Below are positions 1-11,700 of a stretch of DNA of 64,000 bases, piece after piece. Origin of the DNA: Chamaelirium japonicum (lineage: Eukaryota > Streptophyta > Magnoliopsida > Liliales > Melanthiaceae); NCBI GenBank assembly GCA_947650365.1, contig OX393553.1, positions 36,733,526 through 36,797,525 on the forward strand. The letters run 5' to 3'. The translations under genes and the position numbers were made by a program. A model generated the notes under the pieces. The model had not been told where the DNA came from, did not search any database, and worked only from the letters and a program-made list of their open reading frames with translations. Numbering within the stretch: the stretch's first letter is position 1; the number at the start of each line of letters is the position of its first letter.

Positions 1-1696
1 CATACCCCAAAAATCTATAATTAGCCTGCATTTTTAACAAACTTGAACGCACCCGTTTTCTTTTATCATACCCCATTCCTATCCTAAAAATACCCTTTCT
101 CTAGCTCACCTCACCTTGAACCAGTTAAATGGCCCGTCCTATCTTGATTATACCCCAATTAAACACACACCCTCTTGAATATATCCTAATTATAAGCCCT
201 CTTTAACACACCCCGCTCTTAAATACATCAGACGAGGGTGCGAACTCCTATTCTTTTCCCCATTGGTAGAGGGGGATAGGTCTCCTATGGAGAAACTGAT
301 TGGGGGAATTGGGGGTTTGGTTTGTCGAGCCTCTTTGCCGTTGTTGTTACCGATGGCGATGATGCCATATTCGCCACCGTTTTCTTCTCAAATAGGCATT
401 CAAAGGGTTCTGTATTTAAGTTAGGTTTTAGTGGATGTGGGATACAAGATAAGGGTATAATGGGTATTTAAAAAACTCAGAGATAGCTATTGAGAAACGA
501 ATGGGAGACGGAGGGCAATTACAGATTTTTCGGGTATGAATAAAATTTTCCTATAAATAACCTCACTTTCTAAATATTATTCATAACCCCTCCAATTTTG
601 GTTTTTACAAAACGACCCATACGCACGACTTAATAATCATTTTATCCTTGGCTGTCAAAGGTGCTCGTGCATGCCACTGTCCTTGAGCAAGGAGGAATGA
701 GATGGGATGAGAATTAAGACAAGGAAGGATGACGAAGATCTATTCTCGGGCACCGACGGTGACGTCGTGCACACATGCCAAGTAGTCGAAGGGTAAAATG
801 GGCAATTAGTTATATATTTATTTGCAAAAAATCACCATATGTGAGGGGGGTTATTAATCAAACTAAAAATCGAAAGGGTTATCTCTAATATCAACATTTA
901 TTAGGGGTGTTTTTAAAAAAAAAACCACAAAAATAAAATGCAGCACCCCCAAAAGCTTGCACCTTGTGACAGCCAGGAACAAGGGCCTGCAAGAGCTTCA
1001 TCCTCTCACCTATTTTCTCCCTTCTTACCTGGAAAACCATATGGAGAGAATTTTGCTTACAAAACTATGAATCCCTGCATGGTAAGTAACCAAACACCAA
1101 CCGAAATGGTGTGTCCAAGGGCACCCCCCCCCCCCCCCCCCCCTTTACCCTTTCTGCAAGGCTGTGGCTGTCTGTCGCCTGACCTCGCCTTGCCCTCACA
1201 TGGATGTACCCTACAGGAGGCTCCCCACATTCCTCCCTCTCCTTCATCCCATCACCTCTGAGCTTCCCCCCCTCTGTCTGCTTCAGCCCACCACCACCAC
1301 TGAGTCTCCCCTGTCCCCAGCTCTTGCTTCCCTCTGTATCCTGACAACACATACAAGGAAACCAACTTACTAAAACCAGAAAAAAAGAAAAAGGGAAGAT
1401 ATACTACTAGGGTTTGATGATGTTCTTACTTGGGGTTGAACAGAAGTCGAGCAGCTCCCATCTCTGAACTTCCTCTTCTTCTCCGTTGAGCCTTGAGGTG
1501 TTTGGACCCTCATACCACCATGGGTCTCCAATGCAGGGTCTTTTCCGGCACTGCCAAGGGAGGGGTTGCTCTCATAAGTTTTGGGTTCAGCTGTCGAGGA
1601 GTGTGGAATGGCATCAGGTGTCTGGTGGTAAGGGAAGCTAGTGGAGCCATTGCTAAGATGGGGAGACGAGCGGAGTCTAGAAGCTAAGGCTGCCAT
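1..1696 (-). CDS. bHLH transcription factor (BPE/bHLH137-like), 5' three coding exons, runs off the window
   Basis: Exons read on the minus strand are 1696-1430 (89 codons from ATG), 1340-1149 (64 codons) and 1028-963 (22 codons). All are phase 0, with GT donors at 1429, 1148 and 962 and AG acceptors before 1340 and 1028. The first 175 residues are present. Exon 1 is Ser/Pro-rich and ends with a KKRKFRDG basic patch. Exon 2 ends in [20 protein letters not shown] and exon 3 begins [11 protein letters not shown]. Together these are the basic region and helix 1, with the H-E-R residues that contact an E-box. The [20 protein letters not shown] signature and the intron directly after AER are typical of plant subfamily XII bHLH proteins (BPE, CIB, bHLH137 types), which act in the nucleus on growth and cell-size genes. 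Loop, helix 2 and C-terminus are not visible in 1-962, so intron 3 must continue past the window edge, or the gene is truncated. An ATG upstream of 1696 in the same frame was not seen. Confidence 0.88.
541..915. mobile_element. Degenerate inverted-repeat element (MULE-like MITE?)
   Basis: The left side (about 585-640, AACCCCTCCAATTTTGG) is similar to the reverse complement of the right side (about 840-895, AACCCTTTCGATTTTTAG), and the middle has CGTGCATGCC and GTGCACACATGCC facing each other. It carries no coding sequence. It would lie within intron 3 of the bHLH gene if that intron continues off the window. The ends and the target duplication are not clear. Confidence 0.35.
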
Positions 1697-1735
1697 TTTT
1701 GAGAGGTGAGGCAGTGACTGCAAAAGTTGAGGGAG

Positions 1736-1744
1736 TATATATAA
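1736..1744 (-). promoter_or_regulatory. TATA box of the bHLH gene
   Basis: On the minus strand TTATATATA lies about 40 bp upstream of the ATG at 1696. This fits a TATA element with a very short 5' leader. The assignment is inferred from position only. Confidence 0.5.
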
Positions 1745-1796
1745 GAAGGCAAGGAAACGGATAGAGAACTTGGTACTGATAAGACCAGCCAAAATG

Positions 1797-2013
<217 letters not shown>

Positions 2014-2540
2014 TATTCAATGTTTACAAGCAAGCCATCTCAAAAACTGATAAATACAGAAAAATACTATTTAGCCAAATGGTCAACCAAAATGACGTGT
2101 CTCGATTACAACCGTTCGTTGCACCGGCGACCAAACTGCCGGATTTCAATCTTTTCCGACGGTCAGATCTCACAGTCATTTAAATCTCGCCTAATTTGAA
2201 CCGTCAAATTAGGAATAACCCAATTTTTCGGCGAACGAGCGTTCCGCCGTATTTACAGAGTCAATCTCGGCGGCCTTGGCAGCCAAAATTAGCAAAGTAA
2301 CAATTTTGGGGGCCGCAACCGCTGCTTTTAGGTGTTAATACGACCGCACTCCGAATTTATTTTATTTTATTGAAAATAATAAATAGAGTTATTTTTAATT
2401 AGGATTTTAAAAATATAATATTATTAAACTATCATTATAATTTTTGTAATTTTAAAATGATGAAAAGCGCCTCATCACATTGGCAATATTTTTTTTAGAA
2501 TAATGATATGCAAGCCCCAATATATAGGGCCCATCATCAA

Positions 2541-3639
2541 GCCTCTATATGTACATAACAAACATCTCGCGGATCAGCTCCAAAGTCTGAGAAAGCTAGA
2601 TGGCAAATGACAATGTCTTAAATGCCCTCTCCTAATCTATATAACATGGCACGTCGGTTTTCTGCTGACTAGACAAAACGGGACCAAAAGTTGACTAGGA
2701 CAAGCTGACTAGACAAAAAACAAGCTGACTAGACCAAAATATTCAAGCACCCCCTTCCCCCTCTTTTTCAAAAATGGACTAGACAAAAATGGACAGCCAT
2801 TAGAAGTCCATCGTCCTTATCAAAGGAAAGTTGTCATCACAACAAATGTTTTCATTTTTTTTCCCAATTTCAAAGGAAAAGTGTTATCAAAGGAAAGCTC
2901 TTGATTTTAAAAGTTTCACTATATAATCCTGATTTCAAAAGGAAAACCTCATTCAGAGCAAAAAAAAAAAAAGGAAAATCTTATCAGAGGAAAGCTGTCA
3001 TCGCAGTGATCCTGATTTTTTTTTAAAAAATTCCCCTCCCACCTCTCAATCTCTCCCTCTCTCATGATCTCCTTCTCCCAAGTCCCCAACCCAACATGTA
3101 CACGCTCGCCCCGTCCTCGCCAATGGCTATATTAATCTCACGGCCGCTTTTTATCCCAAGTTGGAGGCTTTGACCGATTCTTGCCTAGATTTTGGGAAGA
3201 TGAAATTTGGTAATTTTTTTTTCTTTGATTCGTTTGATTTCTTCGATTTATTCTTTTTAAATCCTCCACAGGCAACCAACCACTGCAACCATCTTTGTAC
3301 TTGAAGATGGAGGTATATGAAAAATGTGGAGGATGTTCAGCACACCATATGTTGTGATGAGGTTTTCATCTCTTCTGATAAAAGGATATATCTAAGTGTC
3401 TATTCTTCTCTACTCTTTTTTTTATTGTATTTATCATCAATATCTTCCTTACATCAGCTTTAGCCTTGGACCATTGAATGGGTTCAAAGTGTTAATCATG
3501 AATTTCCATGAACACCTTAATGGGGCCTCCAACATCACCAAGCACGTCTTTAGGTAGCCTCTTGCCAAATTTTTTTTCTCTATTGTTGCTTGGAATGTTT
3601 GGTCGGGGATATAGAGCAATCTACCAAGGAAAAATCTGA
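2541..3639. other. No gene seen; short GACTAGAC-type repeats
   Basis: This AT-rich stretch has no supportable ORF. Between about 2661 and 2790 the motif GCTGACTAGACAAAA recurs several times in slightly varied form, and between 2820 and 3010 AAAGGAAAG recurs. Both look like local amplification of simple sequence. I see no splice-supported exon. Confidence 0.5.
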
Positions 3640-3935
3640 ATTTTAATGGCAATTTTGAACCCGACACACGACCCAATACAAAATTAGCGGGTCTGGGTCA
3701 AATGGGTTCGGGTCGTAAACGGGTCGACACGACTAACCCGTTTAGTAAATGGGTCGGGTCCAGTTTTTGTCTCGGATCTGTTTAAGACCCGTTTAAAAAT
3801 CAATGGGTTGGGTTGGGTTGGGTTTACCCTAGCATCCGATTACAGTCTGCGATGGGTTCAACGGATGGCTGTGATCAGGACACTCATGACGGTGAGTTAC
3901 AACGAAAAAATAAATATTTAAACGGGTCTTATCGA
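3640..3935 (-). mobile_element. Partial hAT-type MITE of the GGGTCGGGTC family
   Basis: The segment starts GGCAATTTTGAACCCGACAC and carries the GACCCGTTTA/AAACGGGTC motifs found in the elements at 46331-46800 and 57501-57958. It matches the 57.5 kb copy in reverse orientation through the ATCCGATTACAGTCTGCGAT stretch. The other end is missing, so this is a truncated copy. Confidence 0.6.
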
Positions 3936-4860
3936 GTCTTAGCGGTTGTCGGTCCGTCGAGGCGGGCCGGTGTTGCTGCTAAAAGTTTTTTGTTGCCGAA
4001 GGTGATCCGGTGCGTTGTCGCCGAATGCGACGTTGTGGATGGGGGTAGTGATGCCCAGGGGGTGTCCTGCCGTCGAAGGCAGTCCGTTTTTTTGCCGACA
4101 GTTGTGTTGCAGCCGAAGGCAGCTCGCTGCAGTACCGACAGGCACGGGCATGCACTAGTATAGATACAAATGATCTCATTTTATTTTAAATCTTTTAAAA
4201 ATATTAAAATTTGTCTGAGATTTTTTGGGAGAGAGTTACCCAACTTTAAAAAAAGCATAACTTTAATCCTATATATCTATCTTTACAAAATTAATATTTC
4301 TTAGAATCTACTCATCGAGTTGTTCAAAACTAGATGCATTATGACTATCAAATTATGGAAGTAGAAAATTCCAGTGCTAAATACCAAAACAAAAAAATGT
4401 CATCCTAAAACTAACAAAGTGATAATTAAGTGACATTTATTATGTCACCTAAACTATCATACTAAATATAACTTTAAAAACCAATTGTCATCTAAAAAAG
4501 ATAGTTATAAATTAAGTGATATTTATTAGCAGTTTCATAATAACCTATTTTAAAATATCATCTAAACTATCAATTATTAAATTAAGTGACATCTACTCAA
4601 TGTCACTTAAACCGACAGACAAAGGTCAAGTAATAGTGAATGTCAGATTATGTAACATTTTGTTTCACGTACGTGATATTCTATATCTAGTTTTATTTTT
4701 CTAAAATTTTAATAGTCACCATGGGCCTACTTTGTAGAGCTCGATAAGTATAATCCAGGGGCTCATATCAGATGGTAGAAGGTTTTTAGGCACATTGGTT
4801 TGGACTGCCACGTTAAGAGGCCTACGTGTGGCATATATAAGGTGAGAAACGAATCATTTT
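3936..4860. other. No gene seen; repeated TAAGTGACAT motifs
   Basis: Between about 4420 and 4610 TAAGTGACATTTA and its near inverse TGTCACTTAA recur in both orientations. Clustered short motifs in both directions are typical of the subterminal zones of CACTA (En/Spm) elements, but I cannot see clear CACTA ends, so the assignment is only a possibility. Confidence 0.3.
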
Positions 4861-4883
4861 TTATTTTTTAAATAATCCTCATA

Positions 4884-4886
<3 letters not shown>

Positions 4887-4945
<59 letters not shown>
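4887..4945. repeat. (AT)n microsatellite
   Basis: A pure alternating AT tract of about 29 units. Confidence 0.95.
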
Positions 4946-4947
<2 letters not shown>

Positions 4948-5124
4948 GCAGTGATACTCTTACTTATGGAATGATTACTTATGGAATTACACACTGTCAT
5001 TTATCTACCATAGAGGTTTTAGAATTTGATGAAACTTAGTGGGGATGATATCTATGGCAAAACCAAGGCTTCTAGTGCCACATGGCAGCCACTCAATCCC
5101 CCCTCTTAATTTTTTTTAATGATT

Positions 5125-5126
<2 letters not shown>

Positions 5127-5195
<69 letters not shown>

Positions 5196-5221
5196 CACAC
5201 ACACACACACACACACACACA
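5127..5221. repeat. Compound (CT)n-(AC)n microsatellite
   Basis: About 31 CT units are followed by a short spacer and about 14 AC units. Confidence 0.95.
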
Positions 5222-5482
5222 ATGGGGAGGGGAATTTGCCAATTTGGTGCTAAAGTGAGATCTAATTGAACAACATTACAATCATCCGTGAATTAGTGCC
5301 ATGTGCACCAATATAAAACTGAGGCCTTTGTTGCCACAGGTTCTTCACATTTTTTTTCTATGTGTGAAAAAAATAAAATAAAATAAAATATTGATAGATA
5401 TTAATGATGGGAATTGGTGACATGTGTGAGATAACAAAAACAATAAACAATGGAAAAAAATGAACCTTATGATCACACGTAC

Positions 5483-6545
5483 TTTTTGTTTCTTCAATCG
5501 GATGGCCAACACACAACTGAAGAGACATATCCCATGTTTGAAGGGATCTGTCCAGCTTGAAGTAAAGCCTCACCAAAGAGTAGACGGTTGCTGCATAACC
5601 TTATGATTTTGATGTGTACAGTATTATTTGATATTAAAGAGCAGGGCACAGTATCAATTGATATTACATAATTTACACATAGGTCCCATGATTGTGATGT
5701 GGTCTCCTCACACCCGTGATTGTGATGTGTTTCCCCCACATCCCCCCGCCTAAACTTATAGATGATGTTGAAGTGTGAGCTTCTCCCCTAGAAACAAAAA
5801 TCACGGGCTCGGAAGTAATTTTATGAACACATCAATAATTTGGTGATTCCTCACAATGTGAACAAGCCGAATGGAACCCTTGAGGGCACGCTAGCGGATG
5901 AAATGAATGTCAATGTCGATATGTTCTGTTCTACTGTGAAAGATTGGATTTCGAACGAGGTGAACTGCACTCGCATTATCACAGTGAAAGATAGGTGAAC
6001 CAGAAAGGCATAAGTTTAGTCGCATGAGGAGATGGATATATCAAAGAAGCTCAACAACGGTACATGCCAGGGCACGATACTCAGCTTCTGCACTAGAACG
6101 ATTAATTGTCAGTTGTTTCTTAGCCCCCCCCCCCCCCCCCCCCCCCACCAGATAGAATGTTGGGTCCCAAAAAGATGGTGAAGCTAGTTAGAAGATTTGA
6201 AGAAAAAGAGGCCATGACTGAGTGTCCCTTTAACATATCGAAAAGTCCGCTTCATGGTTTCTAGATGAGATGAGCGTGGCTGATGCATGAACTGGCAAAC
6301 GTGATTGATGGCAAAGGTCAAGTCTGGTCGGGTCATTGTGAGATACTAGAGAGACCCCACTATTTGACGATAAAAGAGATGAATCATCAAGAGGAACGCC
6401 AACGTATGCTAAGAGTTGCAGACCGACAACAAGTGGGTTTCTAGCTACCTTGATGCCAGAAAAGCTAAAACAATCAAGCAGTTGAAGTGCATATCGATTT
6501 TGACACAGTGTGAGGAAGTGGAATAGAGGATGTGTGATCTAATAG
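5483..6545 (-). mobile_element. Ty1/Copia fossil, 3' end (RNase H and LTR fragment)
   Basis: Read on the minus strand, about 6110-5920 still shows Copia RNase H hallmarks: SSAEAEYRALA, then FHCDNASAVHLVRNP. Upstream (about 6540-6250) there is weaker similarity to the reverse transcriptase/RNase H linker. A polypurine stretch at about 5745 precedes an LTR-like segment (5483-5745). The copy is broken in several places and interrupted by a poly-C run at 6123-6147. The LTR-like segment recurs at 7806-8085. It is an old fragment, not a whole element. Confidence 0.8.
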
Positions 6546-6645
6546 AGCAGTAGAATCGTTCGTTCATTGCACGGGATTAGTACTAGTATAAACTATATAC
6601 TTATAAAGTTGAGGCCTTGGTGCCATATGGCAGCCTAGCTCCCAT

Positions 6646-6671
6646 CCCCCCCCCCCCCCCCCCCCCCCCCA
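6646..6671. repeat. Poly-C run
   Basis: An uninterrupted C homopolymer of about 25. Similar C or G runs occur at 1124-1143, 6123-6147, 33846-33861, 47452-47470, 39723-39735 and 58395-58412. Lengths in an assembly are unreliable. Confidence 0.9.
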
Positions 6672-6889
6672 AATTAGATGTGGAGTGGGAATCGATGTCG
6701 GATGTGTGATCCGTTGATGGAGCGGCATCCCAACTATCCGTTCATAGAAATTGATTATTCTAGTATATGATAAGATGAAACCCCAATGCGTGGTCAAGAT
6801 TCGATGTCCAAATTCATTGGGAGACAGCCTTAAAGCCTTTCAGCAGATGCTAAATTAGCTAAATGACAAGCAATGTTTCAATATTGCAC

Positions 6890-7500
6890 CAAGTACCTCC
6901 CAAATAGTACATGCTACAGCAAGTCCCTCGCCCTTCTTTTACCCCTTCAAATGAGAAAATTGTCCCTTCAATTCATCTCCAGCAAGACTATCCATTCATC
7001 TCCAACAACAATATTAATTCGTCTCCAACAAGATTATCAATTCACCGGTTGACATTGTGCATGTAGCAGTTGCTACAATGATTTCACTATATATATATAT
7101 AATTGCGACAACTAAATCATTGTAGCAAGAGTATCAATTCGGCCAATTGGTCCCAAACTGAATTGATAATGTTGTTATAGTGAAATCACTCTAGCAACAA
7201 TATCATTCCGACTAATTGATACTTTTACCAAATAGAATTGATATTGTTGCTACAGTGATTTTGTTGTAGCAACTACAATGGAATCACTGTAACAACAATA
7301 TCAATTCAGTTAATTGATATATACTTTACCAAACTGAATTGGTACTTTTACTGGAGATGAATTGATATTCTTGCTTAAGAAGAATTGAAACTCTTGTTGG
7401 AGGGGTAGTTTTGTCATTTAAAGGGTTGAAACAGTCAATATTTTTTATTGGGGACTTATTGTACAAACGTGTCTTTGGAAGGGACTTACACTAAACCCAA
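6890..7500. mobile_element. Foldback/MITE-like inverted repeat rich in AATTGATA motifs
   Basis: The left arm (CAAGTACCTCCCAAATAG, CTTCAATTCATCTCCAGCAA) faces a right arm that is its imperfect reverse complement (ACTGGAGATGAATTGATATT, GGAAGGGACTTACAC). Inside, TATCAATTC/GAATTGATA and TTGTAGCAAC/GTTGCTACAA recur in both directions around an AT tract near 7090. It has no coding capacity. TIRs and TSD are not precisely definable. Confidence 0.55.
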
Positions 7501-7805
7501 ATGTTGTATGTCCTTTAGTTAATATACCAACTTCTAAAGGGACATAACACATATTATCCCAAATTCATTTCTCCATTTTTATTTTTTTTTGACAAGCAGA
7601 TAGAGGGTCTCCCATCCGACTAGTTTATGTAGAATCGGACTTGATTACTGTGCTCATTAGGAACTTCTTCTCCATATAAAATATTCGACTGAAAAGACTC
7701 TAAATTCATTTAATTGATATCAATAGTTTATGCTTTCTTCCGAACAAGGAGAGGAGCAATACAATCAGGCAAAGCTAAAGAAAAAAATATGTCATTACAA
7801 TATGT

Positions 7806-8160
7806 AGTTTTTGTTTCTTCAATCGGATGGCCAACATATATACACACAACTGAAGAGACATATCCCACGTTTGTAGGGATCTGTCCAGCTTGAAGTAAAG
7901 CCTCACCAAAGAGTAGACGCCTAGACGGTTGCTGCATAGCCTCATGATTTTGATGCGTACAGTATTATTTGATATTAAAGAGCAGGGTACAGTATCAATT
8001 GATATTACATAATCTATCACATAGGTCCCATGATTGTGATGTGTTCTCCTCGCACCCATGATTGTGATGTGTTCCTCTCACATACCCCCCTCAAGCTCAT
8101 GGATGATAGTGCCGAAGAGTGAGCTTATTGTAGAAAGAGGTTTTCTGCCACACTCACCGG
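7806..8160 (-). mobile_element. Second copy of the Copia 3' LTR segment
   Basis: The segment 7806-8085 is clearly homologous to 5483-5745 and is preceded on the minus strand by CTTGAGGGGGG, a polypurine tract, so it is again a 3' end. The homology continues into a little internal sequence (to about 8130). This is a fossil fragment cut by the Gypsy LTR that follows. Confidence 0.7.
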
Positions 8161-8161
8161 A

Positions 8162-8896
8162 TGTTGACATATGTACAATTGGATCGACCGGCTTGGTCCA
8201 ACGCAAAGAGCCGAAGTACCAGCTGAGGGTGGACCGAGTCCAAGTCGACCAAACCCGGTCCATAGGCTGCACCACCAAGTAGAGACTGAGCCCAGGAAGG
8301 AGATCGGAGGAGCCCGAGCTCTCCGACGGGAACCAGGTCGGTAACGAAGTTGGGCAGGTCGTACAACAGGCCCGGCTACCCATGGGCACGGGTAGCCTGA
8401 CCTGATCGACTCGAAAGAACCACTATCAGGCGAGGAAAGATCGGAAGGTGCTGTAACTGCTGGGAGACTCGCCAGACTGGGCGATCCCTATGATATCTCG
8501 CCCGTTAGGATCGTGGGATACCCACGATAAGGTGTAACACCCACAATCCACGGGAGCATAGAAGGAAGGGTTTGAATGGTGTCCGATTGGAGGGGATCCA
8601 CCATAACCAAGCTGAGATCATCGGAGGATAGATCGCAGCGATTGAGCACACAGAAGTCTATAAAAGAAACCTTGCCCCTTCATGGGCAGGTAAGCAATTC
8701 ATACCCTTGAGAAGAAATTCGCTTCTGACACCTAGGACCACACTACACACATCACTCCCTTTCCTGACTTGAGCGTCGGAGGGGCTATGGCTTGGAGGTG
8801 AGTCTCGGTCTTTTTGCAGGTACTGCGAAAAGGCGGTGGAGGATGACCAGTTACATCTAACGATCGGGCGTGGCCTACGGGAATTTTCTCCTTACA
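8162..8896 (+). mobile_element. Ty3/Gypsy 5' LTR (about 735 bp)
   Basis: The segment runs from TGTTGACAT to CTCCTTACA (TG...CA) and contains a TATA-like TATAAAAG near 8661. Five bases after its end, at 8902, lies TGGCGCCATCTATGGGA, a primer-binding-site-like sequence of the kind used by plant Gypsy elements of the Tat/Athila side. No second LTR is seen, so the element is a 5' fragment. Confidence 0.7.
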
Positions 8897-9230
8897 TTCT
8901 CTGGCGCCATCTATGGGATAATCTCCAATATTAACGTGATCAACTTCAACTTCCTCTCCAACAAGTTGCATGCATCCATGGTGACGACTTGCCAAGGCAA
9001 GGAGAAGTCAGCGGCTCCGGTGTCCTCCTCCCACACTAGTGGAGGGGTCCGCCTGAACAAGGAAAGTCAGGATCCTCCTACCCCTCTTCCCTTGCATCAA
9101 CTATTAGAAGCTCTCTTGGCCAACCAAGAGAAACTGTTCCAAAGGATGGACGACTTGGTGGCAAAGGGCCATGCTCATCGACAGATGGATTTCCCTGACG
9201 AATACCTCCTCTGACTTGAAAAGTCCTTTT
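8897..9230 (+). mobile_element. Gypsy fossil: primer-binding site and start of gag
   Basis: After the primer-binding site an open frame covers the N-terminal part of a gag-like protein (about 8977-9213; KGHAHRQM, LLEALLANQEK). It then ends in unrelated sequence and microsatellites. This is a remnant only, with no pol. Confidence 0.6.
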
Positions 9231-9372
9231 GGTTGGCCGTTGATAACAATAGAGAAGGCTGGGCTTGAGATGCAAGCATGAATAAACCTGCAAAAAGTTT
9301 GGGAGAACCCCCCTCCATTCAATGTAATACCTTGGTACATTACAGGCTTTAAATACAGCCACCAATTTTGAT

Positions 9373-9540
<168 letters not shown>

Positions 9541-9599
9541 AGAGAGAGAGGAGGATACTTGGTAAAGGCATGCAGTCTATTTTGGCGAAATGGGCAGCT

Positions 9600-9715
9600 A
9601 CCCATTTGAAGCCCTTAGGAGTTTAAGAATATGCTGATTTTTTATGAGCATAAACACCATATCTTAGATAGCACACTCATAAAAAATTAGCACATTCTAA
9701 AACTTTTATCATTCA
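9600..9715. repeat. Hairpin module, GCTGATTTTTTATGAG type
   Basis: TATGCTGATTTTTTATGAG faces CTCATAAAAAATTAGCACA about 40 bp away. The same hairpin design recurs at 18984-19070, 19141-19250, 19318-19405, 19590-19695 and around 21100-21280. The sequence GTCAGCTTTGTATGGGA follows and is repeated after the next CT tract (about 9728 and 9864). Confidence 0.6.
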
Positions 9716-9740
9716 TGAGAAATGTCGTCAGCTTTGTATG

Positions 9741-9744
<4 letters not shown>

Positions 9745-9827
<83 letters not shown>
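9745..9827. repeat. (CT)n microsatellite
   Basis: About 41 CT units flanked by a duplicated TTAGCTTTGTATGGGA-like motif. Confidence 0.95.
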
Positions 9828-9831
<4 letters not shown>

Positions 9832-10027
9832 GAAATGACTTGTGTCAGTCATGGGACATGTCGTTAGCTTTGTATGGGAGCTCTACCGCCTCTACAATCG
9901 TATTGTATTACATAAAAATCAAAGGAAAATTATAAAAACCTTCCCTTAATTGGACACATTATTCCATATTTGTCCCTTAACTTTTTATTTGAACAATTTG
10001 AACCTGACTATACTCTGATTGCACTTA

Positions 10028-11060
10028 GAGCATCTCCAATCCTACATCAAAATTTTCATCAGATTTCATGTAGGATGGGGTGAAAAGCTCAGTTTAATGG
10101 AGAGCAAAGCGTTCCAGCCCTACACCAAATCTTATGAAAACTAATTTGAGTGGAGCACTCTATTCCAAAACCAAATCTGATGGTTAAAATCTTTAAAGAA
10201 GAGCTACAATATGCACTTAGGGGTAGGGGATACTAACAGTTGGGATTTGATAAGTGGCTTCCGACCCCCGTCAATCTGATAGAGAAATTTGGTGGAAACC
10301 TAATTTGATAGAAATTTGGTGTAGGGCTAGAGCTAGGGCTGCAACTCTGGCAAGTTAGATTGGGTTAGGGGTCAACCCAAGTACTAAAACGCTCAACCCT
10401 AACTCAACTCAACCTAACCTCCAACCTGAGATACCCAACTCAAGCAAAAATTTCCACGCTCGGGTTGGGCTAGGGTTAGCCCAAGTTGGTAGGACGGGCC
10501 GGGTTGTGTGGGTTCGGATATACTTATTTTCAATCAGTGTTTAAAATTTTGATATTTAAATATCAAAAACTAAAAAGAACTTATACTTGCAAACACTACC
10601 ATACAACTTTTGTTGTATATCTATGCGTGGAATTTTCTAGATCAACAAATAATGTCTTTATATCCTGCAAAAGAAAAAAACAAATAATGTATTTATTTGA
10701 TATGTAAAAAGCAAAAAAAATAATAAGGGGCTAGGTGAAACAGATGGTTGTGATTACAACCCTCAACATAGATGGTTGTGATTGTTACCCATGTATCACA
10801 AACTAACAGACATACATAAGTACTTGGGTTCTAGTTGGGTCTGGTTGCCCGACCCCTCAATCCAAAACCAACCCGAAGGTTGTATTTTTTTCAACCCTAA
10901 CATGTCCCAATTTTCAAATACATCAACCCAAACCTGCCCAAAACTCGGGTTGGGTTGGGTCCAACTCACCCACGTTGCAGCCGTAGCTAGAGCAGCTATT
11001 TGCTCTTCAGTAACCAAATTCAAATCCGATGGATCATTTGGTGTAAGATTGGAGATGCAC
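10028..11060. mobile_element. PIF/Harbinger-type MITE with TTA target duplication, interrupted by an hAT MITE
   Basis: It starts GAGCATCTCCAATCCT and ends AAGATTGGAGATGCAC, which is the inverted terminal repeat of the PIF/Harbinger (Tourist-like) group. TTA stands directly outside both ends (10025-10027 and 11061-11063), the expected 3 bp duplication. Without the inner hAT element and its duplication the MITE would be about 373 bp, a normal size. It is non-coding. Confidence 0.85.
10334..10985. mobile_element. hAT-type MITE with perfect 8 bp target duplication
   Basis: The ends TAGGGCTGCAAC and GTTGCAGCCGTA are inverted repeats with one mismatch. GCTAGAGC stands on both sides (10326-10333 and 10986-10993), an exact 8 bp duplication diagnostic of hAT transposition. 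The 652 bp interior is rich in AACCCAAC/GGGTTGGG motifs and carries no transposase. Confidence 0.92.
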
Positions 11061-11063
11061 TTA

Positions 11064-11700
11064 GCATAATTTAAATATTTTAAAAATCATTTATTACTGA
11101 AGTTAAATTTACTGGAGACGCTCGTAGCTTTGTATGGATTCCTATTAAGCATAATTTAAATATTTCAAAAATCATTTATTTTATTGAAGTTATTTTTATG
11201 ATCAAAAGTTGACGAAGGATATTAATTAATGTTGACGGAGCATAATTTTGGGTTCAAATTGATAAAAAAAAATTATGAACCAATATAAATTTTGGGTTCC
11301 ACTACGGTACCGAATGGGAAATTTCGGAACCATACCGAATCCATCTCTAGCATCCATCTCATTTTCCATGCATCCTGGTGGTGGGAGCAGTATTCTGGGG
11401 GCCATGGGATGAACCCTAGTGGGGGTGCCTGAGATCCAACATAGGGTCGTCGGATGGTCTCTATGAATTTTGATACTGTACTGAAATGGGTGCCATAGAA
11501 TTTCCTTCTATAATCTGTCCAAAAGTCTTAAGAGAACAATGGCAATCATGTCCAACCAAGGTGGTAAAATCTCATCACGGTCCCACCACAATATCCTAGT
11601 TTTATTGGGCCCACCATTAATTGGTGATGTTTGTGTAGTTTCCGATATGAACAGAGGTTTTTCCCAAAATGACAACCAATTAGCACTTTCACGTGCGTAG
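11064..11700. other. No gene seen; short direct duplication
   Basis: GCATAATTTAAATATTT.AAAAATCATTTATT occurs at about 11064 and 11148. No supportable coding sequence is present. Confidence 0.4.

Larger units (their letters stand above)
9925..11300. mobile_element. Outer inverted-repeat element (MULE-like) of a three-deep nest
   Basis: The left arm (about 9925-10015, CTTTTTATTTGAACAATTTG) resembles the reverse complement of the right arm (about 11215-11300, CAAATTGATAAAAAAAAATT). Both arms resemble the terminal arms of the element at 57232-59255. The space between the arms is filled by the PIF-like MITE at 10028-11060. The arms are degenerate and the outer ends uncertain. Confidence 0.45.

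Noticed and set aside
938-1261. Plus-strand open frame of 107 codons and its Pro run
   Set aside because: It is the antisense of bHLH exons 2 and 3 and a C homopolymer; the minus strand has the protein motifs and splice sites.
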